Assembly (NCBI GenBank): GCA_036725605.1
Contig: DAIMDW010000030.1
Span: 1 to 64,000 of the forward strand
Source: CALBTQ01 sp036725605
GTDB lineage: Bacteria; Lernaellota; Lernaellaia; Lernaellales; Lernaellaceae
Direction of reading: 5' to 3'
DNA: 64,000 nt
Both the position numbers and the translations under genes were made by a program. Every line of letters begins with the position of its first letter. The stretch's first letter is position 1. Under the pieces are notes generated by a model, which was not told the origin of the DNA, searched no databases, and saw only the letters and a list, made by a program, of their open reading frames with translations. Of the stretch, positions 54,190-62,344 are shown piece by piece.

Positions 54190-55215
54190 CTAATTTTCAG
54201 GTGTTTCAACGGCCAGCCGAGCATGCAAACTCGCCATCAGCGTCGTCAGTAGAGCATCTTGATGCTTACGACGAGACCAAAGCGAAGAACCGGTCGCGGC
54301 GGTAGCAACGGTCAAGGGAATGCCAATAGGTCCCAGTAAAAAGCCGAGAAATCCTGTAGCCGCCATGTAGGTGCTGAAAGCGAATGTAGTTCCAAGGAGG
54401 AGAGAGAATGCCTTGATCATTGTAGTCAGCATCAAAAACACGCCCATGCCTGAAGCGTTGAGTATTGCCAATGTACCTAAGGTCATTCCACCCGCACGGA
54501 GGGTTTTCAGCATTGATTTTGCCGTTAATTCGTCAAGGCTCATTGCTTGCCTCATCGCCTCTTGCTCTCCCCTGCTCAGTTGCCCGAGCACTTCCTGTAG
54601 ATGCTCCTCCAACTCCTTTTCCATTTCTGGACCACCCTTCGTCAAAGCGGCTTGAATGCGTTTTAGCAAGTCTTCGAGATGCAATTCAAATATTTTCCGC
54701 TCAACGTCCTCTGGCGCGATCATGGTTGTATCGATCTTCATGTGCTTGGCGGCGCGGGCAAGGACTGCACGTGAAATGACTTGAGGATTTTCTCTCTCTT
54801 TTTTCGGTACATGAGCCAACTGGCATAGCAGCTGCAGCATCCGTTTTCGAAGTACCGCATCATCCAACCCCTGGATTTCAGTCCTCTTCCTTATGATGGA
54901 TTCGTTAAGTGTGAATGGACTAAAATTCCAAGAATTGTAACGTTCCAACAACGCCTCATGTCCCGCGTGTATCCCGCATAGAATACTACCGAACTTTTTC
55001 ACGTTTTTTCGATTTGCGTTTTCTGATTTTTTCGCCAGCCAATCCAAAGCCTTGTCAGCACGCTGGCCAGCGCGACCCAATAGATGCTTGGCTTTCGTTG
55101 CTGCTTTTTCCGTGGGTTCACGCAAAGTGGATAAAAACGAAGCCGCCTCGCCGAAGGCGACCAGATCGAGCAATTCCTCGTGATTCAGACGATCAATCGC
55201 CGCCAGGAAGAGCAT
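54190..55215 (-). CDS. YaaW/UPF0174-like membrane-associated protein
   Basis: 341 residues. Soluble helical N-terminal part (about 1-220) and a hydrophobic C-terminal region (about 245-315) with two or three membrane segments. The block EKELEEHLQEVLGQLSRGEQ then MSLDELTAKSMLKTLRAGG and FLGFLLGPIGIPL fits the UPF0174 (YaaW) family; function is not well established. GGAGGG precedes the ATG. The start overlaps the preceding membrane-protein gene by 23 bases. Last gene of the island operon and possibly a membrane effector for it, though that is inference. Confidence 0.7.
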   Translation of the reverse strand: MLFLAAIDRLNHEELLDLVAFGEAASFLSTLREPTEKAATKAKHLLGRAGQRADKALDWLAKKSENANRKNVKKFGSILCGIHAGHEALLERYNSWNFSPFTLNESIIRKRTEIQGLDDAVLRKRMLQLLCQLAHVPKKERENPQVISRAVLARAAKHMKIDTTMIAPEDVERKIFELHLEDLLKRIQAALTKGGPEMEKELEEHLQEVLGQLSRGEQEAMRQAMSLDELTAKSMLKTLRAGGMTLGTLAILNASGMGVFLMLTTMIKAFSLLLGTTFAFSTYMAATGFLGFLLGPIGIPLTVATAATGSSLWSRRKHQDALLTTLMASLHARLAVETPEN

Positions 55216-55873
55216 CCCTGAGGCCCTCCTTTATGGGTTCAAGGAAAGTCCGCTGCACATAAGCTTTTACCAAAGGCAGATCGTCGCCTAGTGCCAAGGT
55301 CATCATGTCAGACCCCATCTTGAAGCACCAAAGACCATTGGCCAGCAACCACAGATCGTCGTCGACAAGTGTTCCAGTTACCAGAGATCCAAAAAATGGA
55401 AACACAATAGACTTTGGCTGGAATATGTCCACGAATAGATGACAGCCAACTCCAAACGCGGCGGCACCTGCCGCAACGCCTACGATTTTGTTGACGACTC
55501 GATCCCGTAGTAACTTCGAATTGCCAGTGCGAGCAAGTTGGGCTTCATATACTTTGCGCATCATCCAGACGGCAACGCCTGAGTGAAACAGGAAAAACCG
55601 GTGGTTACCAATGCCCAGCAGCGAGATATCCTTGTCTGGAAAGGCAAATCCGGCCGAAAGGCTGAAAAGTCCCGTGGGTACTAACACAGCCATTTTGGTA
55701 TATTTTCCTGCCTGTTGTTTCCAGTGGGTGGCTCGAAGCCGAACCTCATCGTAGAAACTACGGTCAAATGTCAACATGTCTGGCGTTACGCTTGCTGCTT
55801 CCGATACTTGTTCCAAGGACTTATTGATAACAATCGTTTTTGTAATAGCTTTCTGCACACTGTTCTTTATCAT
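55193..55873 (-). CDS. Membrane protein of unknown function
   Basis: 226 residues. Helical N-terminus (about 1-58), hydrophobic segments at about 60-78, 130-150 and 155-172, with conserved-looking polar residues HRFFLFHSG and GVGCHLFVDIFQPKS embedded among them (His-x-x-x-Asp patterns reminiscent of membrane-embedded metal-dependent hydrolases of the YdjM type). No firm family. GGGAG before the ATG. It follows the DUF2357-like gene by 58 bases on the same strand and overlaps the YaaW-like gene, so it is likely part of the same transcript. Confidence 0.65.
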   Translation of the reverse strand: MIKNSVQKAITKTIVINKSLEQVSEAASVTPDMLTFDRSFYDEVRLRATHWKQQAGKYTKMAVLVPTGLFSLSAGFAFPDKDISLLGIGNHRFFLFHSGVAVWMMRKVYEAQLARTGNSKLLRDRVVNKIVGVAAGAAAFGVGCHLFVDIFQPKSIVFPFFGSLVTGTLVDDDLWLLANGLWCFKMGSDMMTLALGDDLPLVKAYVQRTFLEPIKEGLRDALPGGD

Positions 55874-55931
55874 GATGATCTCCCTTATAACCCAATCACG
55901 ATTGACAGATGTGGCTCTCTGACATTTTCTA

Positions 55932-58214
55932 TTAGACTATTTCTCCGCAAGTTGGACATACAAATACCCAATTGCCTTCCTCATTTCTTGCAGGAATAGC
56001 TAAAAGATCACTGCCATACGTTCTATCCTCCCACCCTGGTTTGACATCGTCCGTGTCAAGGAAATCACCAGGCAACATTGCTGCGTATTTATGCCCATTG
56101 CCGCATAGTCTCGTTTCCCAGTGAGATCGACATTCCGGGCATTTGCAGAGAAAGCAACCTTTATCCCGAGGTTGAAAGTCCCTCACGGGATCAGCTATCG
56201 TTCCGCAGACAGGACAAACCAGCAATGCTTCACATTTTTCCTGCGCATCCATCAAATCGACTTTCAATTTTTCAATCGCTACTAGATATTGCTCCGCGAG
56301 GACTCGTTGTTGATGAGCCAATTTCTTCTGTGGGTTGAGCGTTTTTGTATTTCCTTTCCTGACCGCATCTCGTAACTCGTTTGATAGCTGTTCATGTTTA
56401 TCGATGGCAGTTTCAAGGTCTCGTCGAGCTTTCATTTCTATCTGGTCAATACCTATCTTATTCCATTCGTTATCTTCCATCGCCCGCCGCACCGTCAAAA
56501 CACTTCCAGTCTTTGTCAATTCCCCCCAGCCTTTAAATAACCCGTTATTCCCGATATCTCGAACCTCTTTATGCACCTGCAATACTATCGGGTATAAATC
56601 AAACCGCGCACTGTCAAGAAACCATCTTAATGCGCGGGCTACTCGTTCAACACTGCCGATATCCCACGCGGATACTGGCAAAATTCCAAGAGTCTCAGGC
56701 ACATTGAGTCTCGGGTCGTTTCCCACAGTGTTCAGGCGGAATTGGTTTTTCTCTGAAATTGCAGAACTCTGTTCTTCGGTTGAGCCCACATATAGGACAA
56801 TTGTTCGAGAATGTTTTGTGGCGTCGGTTAATCTATCGACAAGCGTGTTCACCTGCTCATCATTGCTGGCCTTAGCCAAACTCGCCATCACCGCTACAAT
56901 ATTTAGCCGTTTTCCATTAGCTTCGATCAGCACTCTTCCATTTTCATCCCACTCGCATTCTATCTGTGTGCCGTGACCATCTAGAGACCACTGACTGGAA
57001 AAGCTTACCCTTTTGTCAAGATCAGTTTCGATTGGAAGATAGCCCAGTTGTTCCATTGCACGCATTACAAGCAATAGACTGAACCGATCCATGCTTCGGC
57101 AAAGTTCCTGTGATTCCTTGTAAACATCTGAAGGGCTCTTTGAGTCGGCGTATCCTGTTTTTATCCACTCATTCCATATCTCTGCTACTCGACGATAGTG
57201 CTGATCGTTTGAAAGAATATTTGTTGTTCGTATTGTTGGTGCAACAAAGCACCTTCGTGGAACTTCCCGATAGAGCGTCGAGTCCATCAAGCCCATCACC
57301 CTGTACTTCAAACGCTCCAGATCAGCCAAAGTTGCTTCGGCTAAATCAAGAGTTTTACTTGCATCTAGTGATTTCCACCAAAGTTTGCTAATCCTTTGAG
57401 CCAGCTGATAACTGCAGCGCTGAAGTACCTCGCGCCGTCTTTTCAGTTCCTTTCCTTTCTTCTCTTCTTTGCTATATTCGGAATCCTCGTATCCCATCAC
57501 CACGCGAAGTGTTCTAATTGCTTTTCGAACAGTTGCAATACGTTTGTTTAAATAGAGAACAAGGCCATCGATCAATCGGGCAGTGACCCGATTTTCATAT
57601 ATATCCACTTGATCGTACCGGATCTCAGAAAGTATCCGTTTTGGGAGAACACTTTTTAGCATTGGGCGTTCCCAGTCTTCTGTATGGGACGCAAGATAGG
57701 ACGCTACATTGACAGGCAACCTACGAGCTTTGTTGATCGATACGCGTTCTACTTCTACATGTAAATGAGCCCTTGGTCTCATACAGACCGATTCCAGATG
57801 CCCAAAGTAGTTCACGGGCTTTGAGTCAATAAGCATTTTTTCTAAAGGATAGAGAACTACAACCTCTGACATGCCTGGAGTCAAAGGAACCACATCTGAC
57901 CAGTCAAGCCAATTCGCTCCTCGATCTAATAGGCTTTGGAGGTGCTCACCCAATGCACGGATGCTTTCTGCTTCGTCTGGATCAATGATTTGACTTTGAG
58001 CAACGCCACCCTTAATTGTGTGTCCATCCGCAGCCAAATATTTCCAATTCCCTGAGGGATCAGGAATCAAAAAATCGCCATTACTTACAGGCACAGAATT
58101 CAGAAACACATTTTCATAAGAAATTTTTATCAGCCATCTTCCGATCAGTGTATGGTAGCTTTCAGGCGACTCTTCAAGCTTTCCAGATAGACGGTCAAAA
58201 AAGAGGTATTCCAT
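55932..58214 (-). CDS. DUF2357/McrC-like protein with C-terminal zinc ribbons
   Basis: About 760 residues. The N-terminal half (about 150-320) carries PVNVASYLASHTEDWERP and VDIYENRVTARLIDGLVLYL, the type of Asn-Arg motif seen in DUF2357, the N-terminal domain of McrC-related proteins next to McrB ATPases. After it (about 390-560) is an alpha/beta region where the McrC PD-(D/E)xK nuclease would be, but I cannot find an intact motif. The C-terminus has paired Cys: CPVC, CLC, CPEC, LCGNGH, and a final CPTCGE. The ATG at 58214 begins eight bases after the stop of the McrB-like gene. It is the probable partner of that ATPase. Confidence 0.75.
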   Translation of the reverse strand: MEYLFFDRLSGKLEESPESYHTLIGRWLIKISYENVFLNSVPVSNGDFLIPDPSGNWKYLAADGHTIKGGVAQSQIIDPDEAESIRALGEHLQSLLDRGANWLDWSDVVPLTPGMSEVVVLYPLEKMLIDSKPVNYFGHLESVCMRPRAHLHVEVERVSINKARRLPVNVASYLASHTEDWERPMLKSVLPKRILSEIRYDQVDIYENRVTARLIDGLVLYLNKRIATVRKAIRTLRVVMGYEDSEYSKEEKKGKELKRRREVLQRCSYQLAQRISKLWWKSLDASKTLDLAEATLADLERLKYRVMGLMDSTLYREVPRRCFVAPTIRTTNILSNDQHYRRVAEIWNEWIKTGYADSKSPSDVYKESQELCRSMDRFSLLLVMRAMEQLGYLPIETDLDKRVSFSSQWSLDGHGTQIECEWDENGRVLIEANGKRLNIVAVMASLAKASNDEQVNTLVDRLTDATKHSRTIVLYVGSTEEQSSAISEKNQFRLNTVGNDPRLNVPETLGILPVSAWDIGSVERVARALRWFLDSARFDLYPIVLQVHKEVRDIGNNGLFKGWGELTKTGSVLTVRRAMEDNEWNKIGIDQIEMKARRDLETAIDKHEQLSNELRDAVRKGNTKTLNPQKKLAHQQRVLAEQYLVAIEKLKVDLMDAQEKCEALLVCPVCGTIADPVRDFQPRDKGCFLCKCPECRSHWETRLCGNGHKYAAMLPGDFLDTDDVKPGWEDRTYGSDLLAIPARNEEGNWVFVCPTCGEIV

Positions 58215-58221
58215 CAGTGTT

Positions 58222-60714
58222 TCAGTCCTCTTTGTGACCAAGCCTATGCAGTTCTTTCTTGAGAAGAGCAATCGACTTCAGTGGTTCGGAACGTGCGTCC
58301 AGGACGTGCCAATTTCCTTGAATTTGATCGCGAAGTGCTAAAATGTCTTCAGGCCGAGTGTCATGTCGATCTCTAATTTTTCGAAGCAACTTGGTTGTGA
58401 GAATATGGTCAGTTGCCTCACCAAGGAGACCAGGGTCATTGCCACCGCATTCAATTACTACCGGCACGTAGTTTTCAATTTGTCGTTCCAGACGATTTCC
58501 CCAACCTACTCCAAAAAGATCAGCTAAAGTTTCGCCCAGATGCTCGTCCAAAAATTTGTAAGAGTGACGTGCCGCATCGCTATGTTTTACAATCGCCTTG
58601 GTAAAAGCTTCCTGCAATGCCGCGAGGCTAACAGGATGTGAGGGTTGATAATTATTAGTTGGAAACTCATCTCTATGTCGCGGTAGCTCCATAACATGCG
58701 CACGATCATAGGTTTTATCAGCGAAATCCTTTGTTGTTTCGTCATGATTCGCCGTACCGATAAACCACACATTGAGCGGGATTAGAATTTCTTCACCTTT
58801 ATACTTCTGCATTTGGATAGGGGCATTCGCTATATTTTTACTATTTAATGCGATAAGCCGCTTCCGGGGATCCGGCTCCTCAAGTGCGGAAAGGAAATCA
58901 GCAAAGTACTGCTCAAGATGGGAAAGATTTACTTCATCTAACACGATAATAAACGGAATATCATGATGGAAAGGACATCCTGCACGATACAGCGCCTTCA
59001 GAAGCGGCTGCTCAGAGTATCTCCGCTCAAATGTATTGTAATGCCCAATTAAATCTTGCTTGTCTCGCCAACCGGCCTGAACGGCGATTTTTTCGTGTCC
59101 AGCACCAATTGCACGGGCGAATGCTCTCGGCAAGCTTGTTTTTCCCGTGCCACTGATCCCTTGTAACAGGTGAAGCCTACTCATTGAAAGCCCTGCAATG
59201 AAGCTTCTAACATCTGGAAGTGAGTAGAAAAGCCTTTTCTGGGTCTCGGGATCTGGGTCAGACATACGATCACGCACATACTCTGTAAAAGCCTTGAGGC
59301 TCTTAATTGTATCGACCGTAGGTTGGGAGGATTGAAGCGAAGAATCGCCATCCATTTGCGAGCACGATTCGAAGGGACTCTCATTACTTTCCCCACGAAC
59401 CAACTCGTTCACTTTTCTGATTTCATCTTGGAGTGCAGTAGTGAGGAGTTCGTTACTCGCTTCCAGAGCCGCCTTGTGGTTTCGGAGTGCTTCTAAGTCG
59501 GTCACGGCGATTCTTCTAAGGGCTACATCTTGTCTAAGTTCGGCGCACTCGCCAAGCAGTTGGATTCGTTCTGATTGCCACGTCTCGCGTTGCCGCTCAA
59601 GATCGGCAAGACGCTGCATTGCTTCCGCACCTGGACGAGAATCCCGTTCCGTTCGTAATTTATCGCACTCCAATTTAAGTTTGCGTAACTCTTTCAGTAC
59701 ATCACTTGGAGATCGTCCTTCAAACTGGACTGTTGCCTCGTCAAATGAGGCCAATTCTTGATCGAGATATCTGTTTCTGTTTTGCGCTGCTTCCAACCTT
59801 TCTTTGAGCGCAACAATTTCAGCGTTCTTTTCCTCTATTTGCGCAGCAGCGTGTCGTTCGACGCGCTCTTTAAAGGTCGCCTTCTCTTCGTCGAGAAGTT
59901 CACGGTCTACCTTGATGGAGCTATCTTCTTGACGCAGACGGGACTCATCCTTTTTGATTTGGGATTGCTGCTTCTCTAATTTTTCTCTTTCTTCTTGGAT
60001 TGCATCGAGTGCGGCTTTCTTCTCCTTTTCAAGCTCCTGATCGAATTTGACTCGTTTGCCTGCCAATTCATTTTCAAGGTCGGCGCGATGTCCCTGAAGT
60101 TCCTTTTCCCAACCTGCTCGTTCCTCAGCGATGCGCGTTCGGTGGGCTGAAAACTCACTTCGGAGTTGCTCAGCCTCTTTTTCAAGTTCTTCCAAAGATT
60201 TACGATTACGTCGCGCAAATCCAGCATCAGCGTCGTTCTCTCGTTGAACAATGGCCTCCTCTCTGGCGAGTAGCTCATCCTCCAGTCTTTTGTGAGTCTT
60301 CTTCGTGTTCTCGAAAGTACTACGCTCTTTCTGAAGTTCGGTAGTTTGAGCCTTTAGATCGTCACGCGCCGTATCCAATTCAGCCTTTTTTTTCTCACAT
60401 TCTTTTGACGCTTCCTTCGCTTTTTCTTCTTCCTGTTGCAGTCGCAGTCGCTGAACGTCTAAAAGAGCGAGCGCTTCGTTCCCTTTGCGGATCAAATCAT
60501 CGATTTTTAAATTTTGATCAGGTGCTGAAATTGTTTCAATTGCTTTAAGATCGGCCTCGGTCATATTCGCTGAGGCCGCTGAACTTAACTCCTCGATTTG
60601 TTTTGAAATCGTCGAGGTGGTTGTTGCCGTAGGCGTTTTGGCTGCCGCCCCTGGTTGCGGCTGCTTAGCCTGCTTATTTGGCTTCTGTTTCGATTGCTTG
60701 TTCTTCCTAGACAT
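58222..60714 (-). CDS. McrB-like AAA+ ATPase with long N-terminal coiled coil
   Basis: About 830 residues. A Lys/Gln-rich start is followed by a long heptad-rich coiled coil (about 60-425, for example LRQEDSSIKVDRELLDEEKA). The AAA+ module (about 500-720) has Walker A GISGTGKTSLPRA, Walker B FIIVLDEVNLSHLEQYFADF and sensor region FIGTANHDETTKDFADKTYDR, in which GTxN...DR recalls the McrB MNTADR signature. McrB proteins are GTP-dependent motors that drive an McrC nuclease. The ATG at 60714 (AAGGG upstream) overlaps the upstream stop by 8 bases. Long coiled coils fused to McrB mark the CoCoNuT class of type IV restriction systems. Confidence 0.82.
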   Translation of the reverse strand: MSRKNKQSKQKPNKQAKQPQPGAAAKTPTATTTSTISKQIEELSSAASANMTEADLKAIETISAPDQNLKIDDLIRKGNEALALLDVQRLRLQQEEEKAKEASKECEKKKAELDTARDDLKAQTTELQKERSTFENTKKTHKRLEDELLAREEAIVQRENDADAGFARRNRKSLEELEKEAEQLRSEFSAHRTRIAEERAGWEKELQGHRADLENELAGKRVKFDQELEKEKKAALDAIQEEREKLEKQQSQIKKDESRLRQEDSSIKVDRELLDEEKATFKERVERHAAAQIEEKNAEIVALKERLEAAQNRNRYLDQELASFDEATVQFEGRSPSDVLKELRKLKLECDKLRTERDSRPGAEAMQRLADLERQRETWQSERIQLLGECAELRQDVALRRIAVTDLEALRNHKAALEASNELLTTALQDEIRKVNELVRGESNESPFESCSQMDGDSSLQSSQPTVDTIKSLKAFTEYVRDRMSDPDPETQKRLFYSLPDVRSFIAGLSMSRLHLLQGISGTGKTSLPRAFARAIGAGHEKIAVQAGWRDKQDLIGHYNTFERRYSEQPLLKALYRAGCPFHHDIPFIIVLDEVNLSHLEQYFADFLSALEEPDPRKRLIALNSKNIANAPIQMQKYKGEEILIPLNVWFIGTANHDETTKDFADKTYDRAHVMELPRHRDEFPTNNYQPSHPVSLAALQEAFTKAIVKHSDAARHSYKFLDEHLGETLADLFGVGWGNRLERQIENYVPVVIECGGNDPGLLGEATDHILTTKLLRKIRDRHDTRPEDILALRDQIQGNWHVLDARSEPLKSIALLKKELHRLGHKED

Positions 60715-62344
60715 TTTCAAGCCCTTTTTCGTGGTCGACGGTTTGGGATTTGTGTTGTCCAAAGCCAGTAATGGCCGACAAAATTGAATATGTAAGGTCT
60801 ACTGTTCGTTGAAAGTCTTCGTAAGATACATGAAATTTGTTCTTGCTTGAGTGGCCTCCCCAACCGCCGACCATCGCAACTTGATCTAGGTCCGTTAGGA
60901 TAGTTGGATAGATAGTCGCCACTTGTCGCAATGGATGGTCAATGTTCTGGTGTGCGCTGAGAACAAGCGCCATTAATAGGGGACGAAGCCTCCAATGTTC
61001 CTGTTCTCCATGCTCGGCGACGGATCGTATGTGCCCTGGGCGTACATTCAGTAATGAATCAGGAATTCGCCCCCCAAATCCAACGTCACCGAAGGCCGTT
61101 TCGTAGATTGCTTTCAGTAGTTCTTTATCTTGTTGTTGGGCCAAATATTGCTTTCCAGTTCGACGATTATATCGATTAACGTACACACGTTTCCAAACGT
61201 CGCCGAGTGGATATTTTTCTGTATAAGCACCAAAACTCGCTTCGAGGGCGGCACTGCATAAACGTAGAGCATGTTTAAATTTCGATTCGGGACAGTCTTG
61301 ACCAAGAAGAAGTACCTCTTGGTTTGCAAACTCCATATCCGTTATCTGATCAAAAGCACTGAAAGATCGAATGTTTACGGTCATGCGCCTTTCGACCTCA
61401 AGCCTTGCCATTACGCGCAGTTGGTCTATCCAGCGTTTCTGCTCCTCCAATCCATCATAAACTCCGCGACCGACCATTCGGTTAACGACATCGTAGAGCG
61501 AGGGCATGGTTTGCATGATTTGTTCGACCTTACGTCTTAGTCGAACACTAATTCCTAAGCCAAAGGGATCGCAGGCATACCAATCTGTGTCTCCCGATGA
61601 GTCAGCAGGCAAATAGAGATAGGTCATTAAAAAGACAGGAGTTGGTTCTTCTTCTATGAAAGCTACACGCACAAAATGGGCATGCGAAATGGTACTTTGA
61701 GAATAGTCAATTCCATCGTCCGGATCTGCTAAGTTATCTCTGAAACGTAAGCCTTTTCGGTGACCCGAGATCGCCGCTACAACGGATGCTGGTGTTGGAC
61801 GGCCAGGCAATGGAGTATTGCCCGGCAATACCATGAACGCACCTTGCCGTTTGAGACCGCCTTTTGTGCCAAGGAGAAGCTTGGGAAAATCACTTTCGTC
61901 AAATTCTAGTTCACAGTAATCCAGGCGTTCAACAAACCGGGGCCACAAGTCCCCATTCCACGGATCTTGAAATACATATCCTGTTACCATGTCATGGGCT
62001 TCGATTGAATCTTCAGATAGGACTTTTAATCCTTGGCTGGTCGGCTGACCATTCGAATCTACATATTCAAGTTCGGTCAATTCAACTAGGATAAATGCAG
62101 CCAAATCAGTATGAATAGAGAGTTTTATTCCGATAGGTTCAGCCTCAACCATTCCTGCGCGGCACAAACCTAGCACAGCCCTTTGGAACATATTTAGTTT
62201 ACGCTCTCTAATGCGGGGAGCGACAATTCGATATGCCCACGCTGGCCAGAGAATATACTCCCATGAAGCGTTCCGCATGTGCTCCCTAGGGCGTCTGGGC
62301 GCGAAATTAAGTACAGGCTTTTCAGGCGTGAAGTTGAACGCCAT
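60707..62344 (-). CDS. Conserved-looking protein of unknown function in a McrBC-like operon
   Basis: 545 residues, no recognised family. ATG 62344 with a perfect GGAGGT site; it overlaps the helicase stop by 23 bases. Helical N-terminal part with FQRAVLGLCRAGMVEAE, perhaps a winged-helix domain (about 35-110); the middle is beta-rich (about 150-290, with FVRVAFIEEEPTPVFLMTYL); and the C-terminal 250 residues are helical (RRKVEQIMQTMPSLYDVVNR; HALRLCSAALEASFGAYTEK). No nuclease, ATPase or membrane motif is seen. Position between helicase and ATPase says it belongs to the same system, possibly as substrate recogniser. Confidence 0.75.
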   Translation of the reverse strand: MAFNFTPEKPVLNFAPRRPREHMRNASWEYILWPAWAYRIVAPRIRERKLNMFQRAVLGLCRAGMVEAEPIGIKLSIHTDLAAFILVELTELEYVDSNGQPTSQGLKVLSEDSIEAHDMVTGYVFQDPWNGDLWPRFVERLDYCELEFDESDFPKLLLGTKGGLKRQGAFMVLPGNTPLPGRPTPASVVAAISGHRKGLRFRDNLADPDDGIDYSQSTISHAHFVRVAFIEEEPTPVFLMTYLYLPADSSGDTDWYACDPFGLGISVRLRRKVEQIMQTMPSLYDVVNRMVGRGVYDGLEEQKRWIDQLRVMARLEVERRMTVNIRSFSAFDQITDMEFANQEVLLLGQDCPESKFKHALRLCSAALEASFGAYTEKYPLGDVWKRVYVNRYNRRTGKQYLAQQQDKELLKAIYETAFGDVGFGGRIPDSLLNVRPGHIRSVAEHGEQEHWRLRPLLMALVLSAHQNIDHPLRQVATIYPTILTDLDQVAMVGGWGGHSSKNKFHVSYEDFQRTVDLTYSILSAITGFGQHKSQTVDHEKGLENV

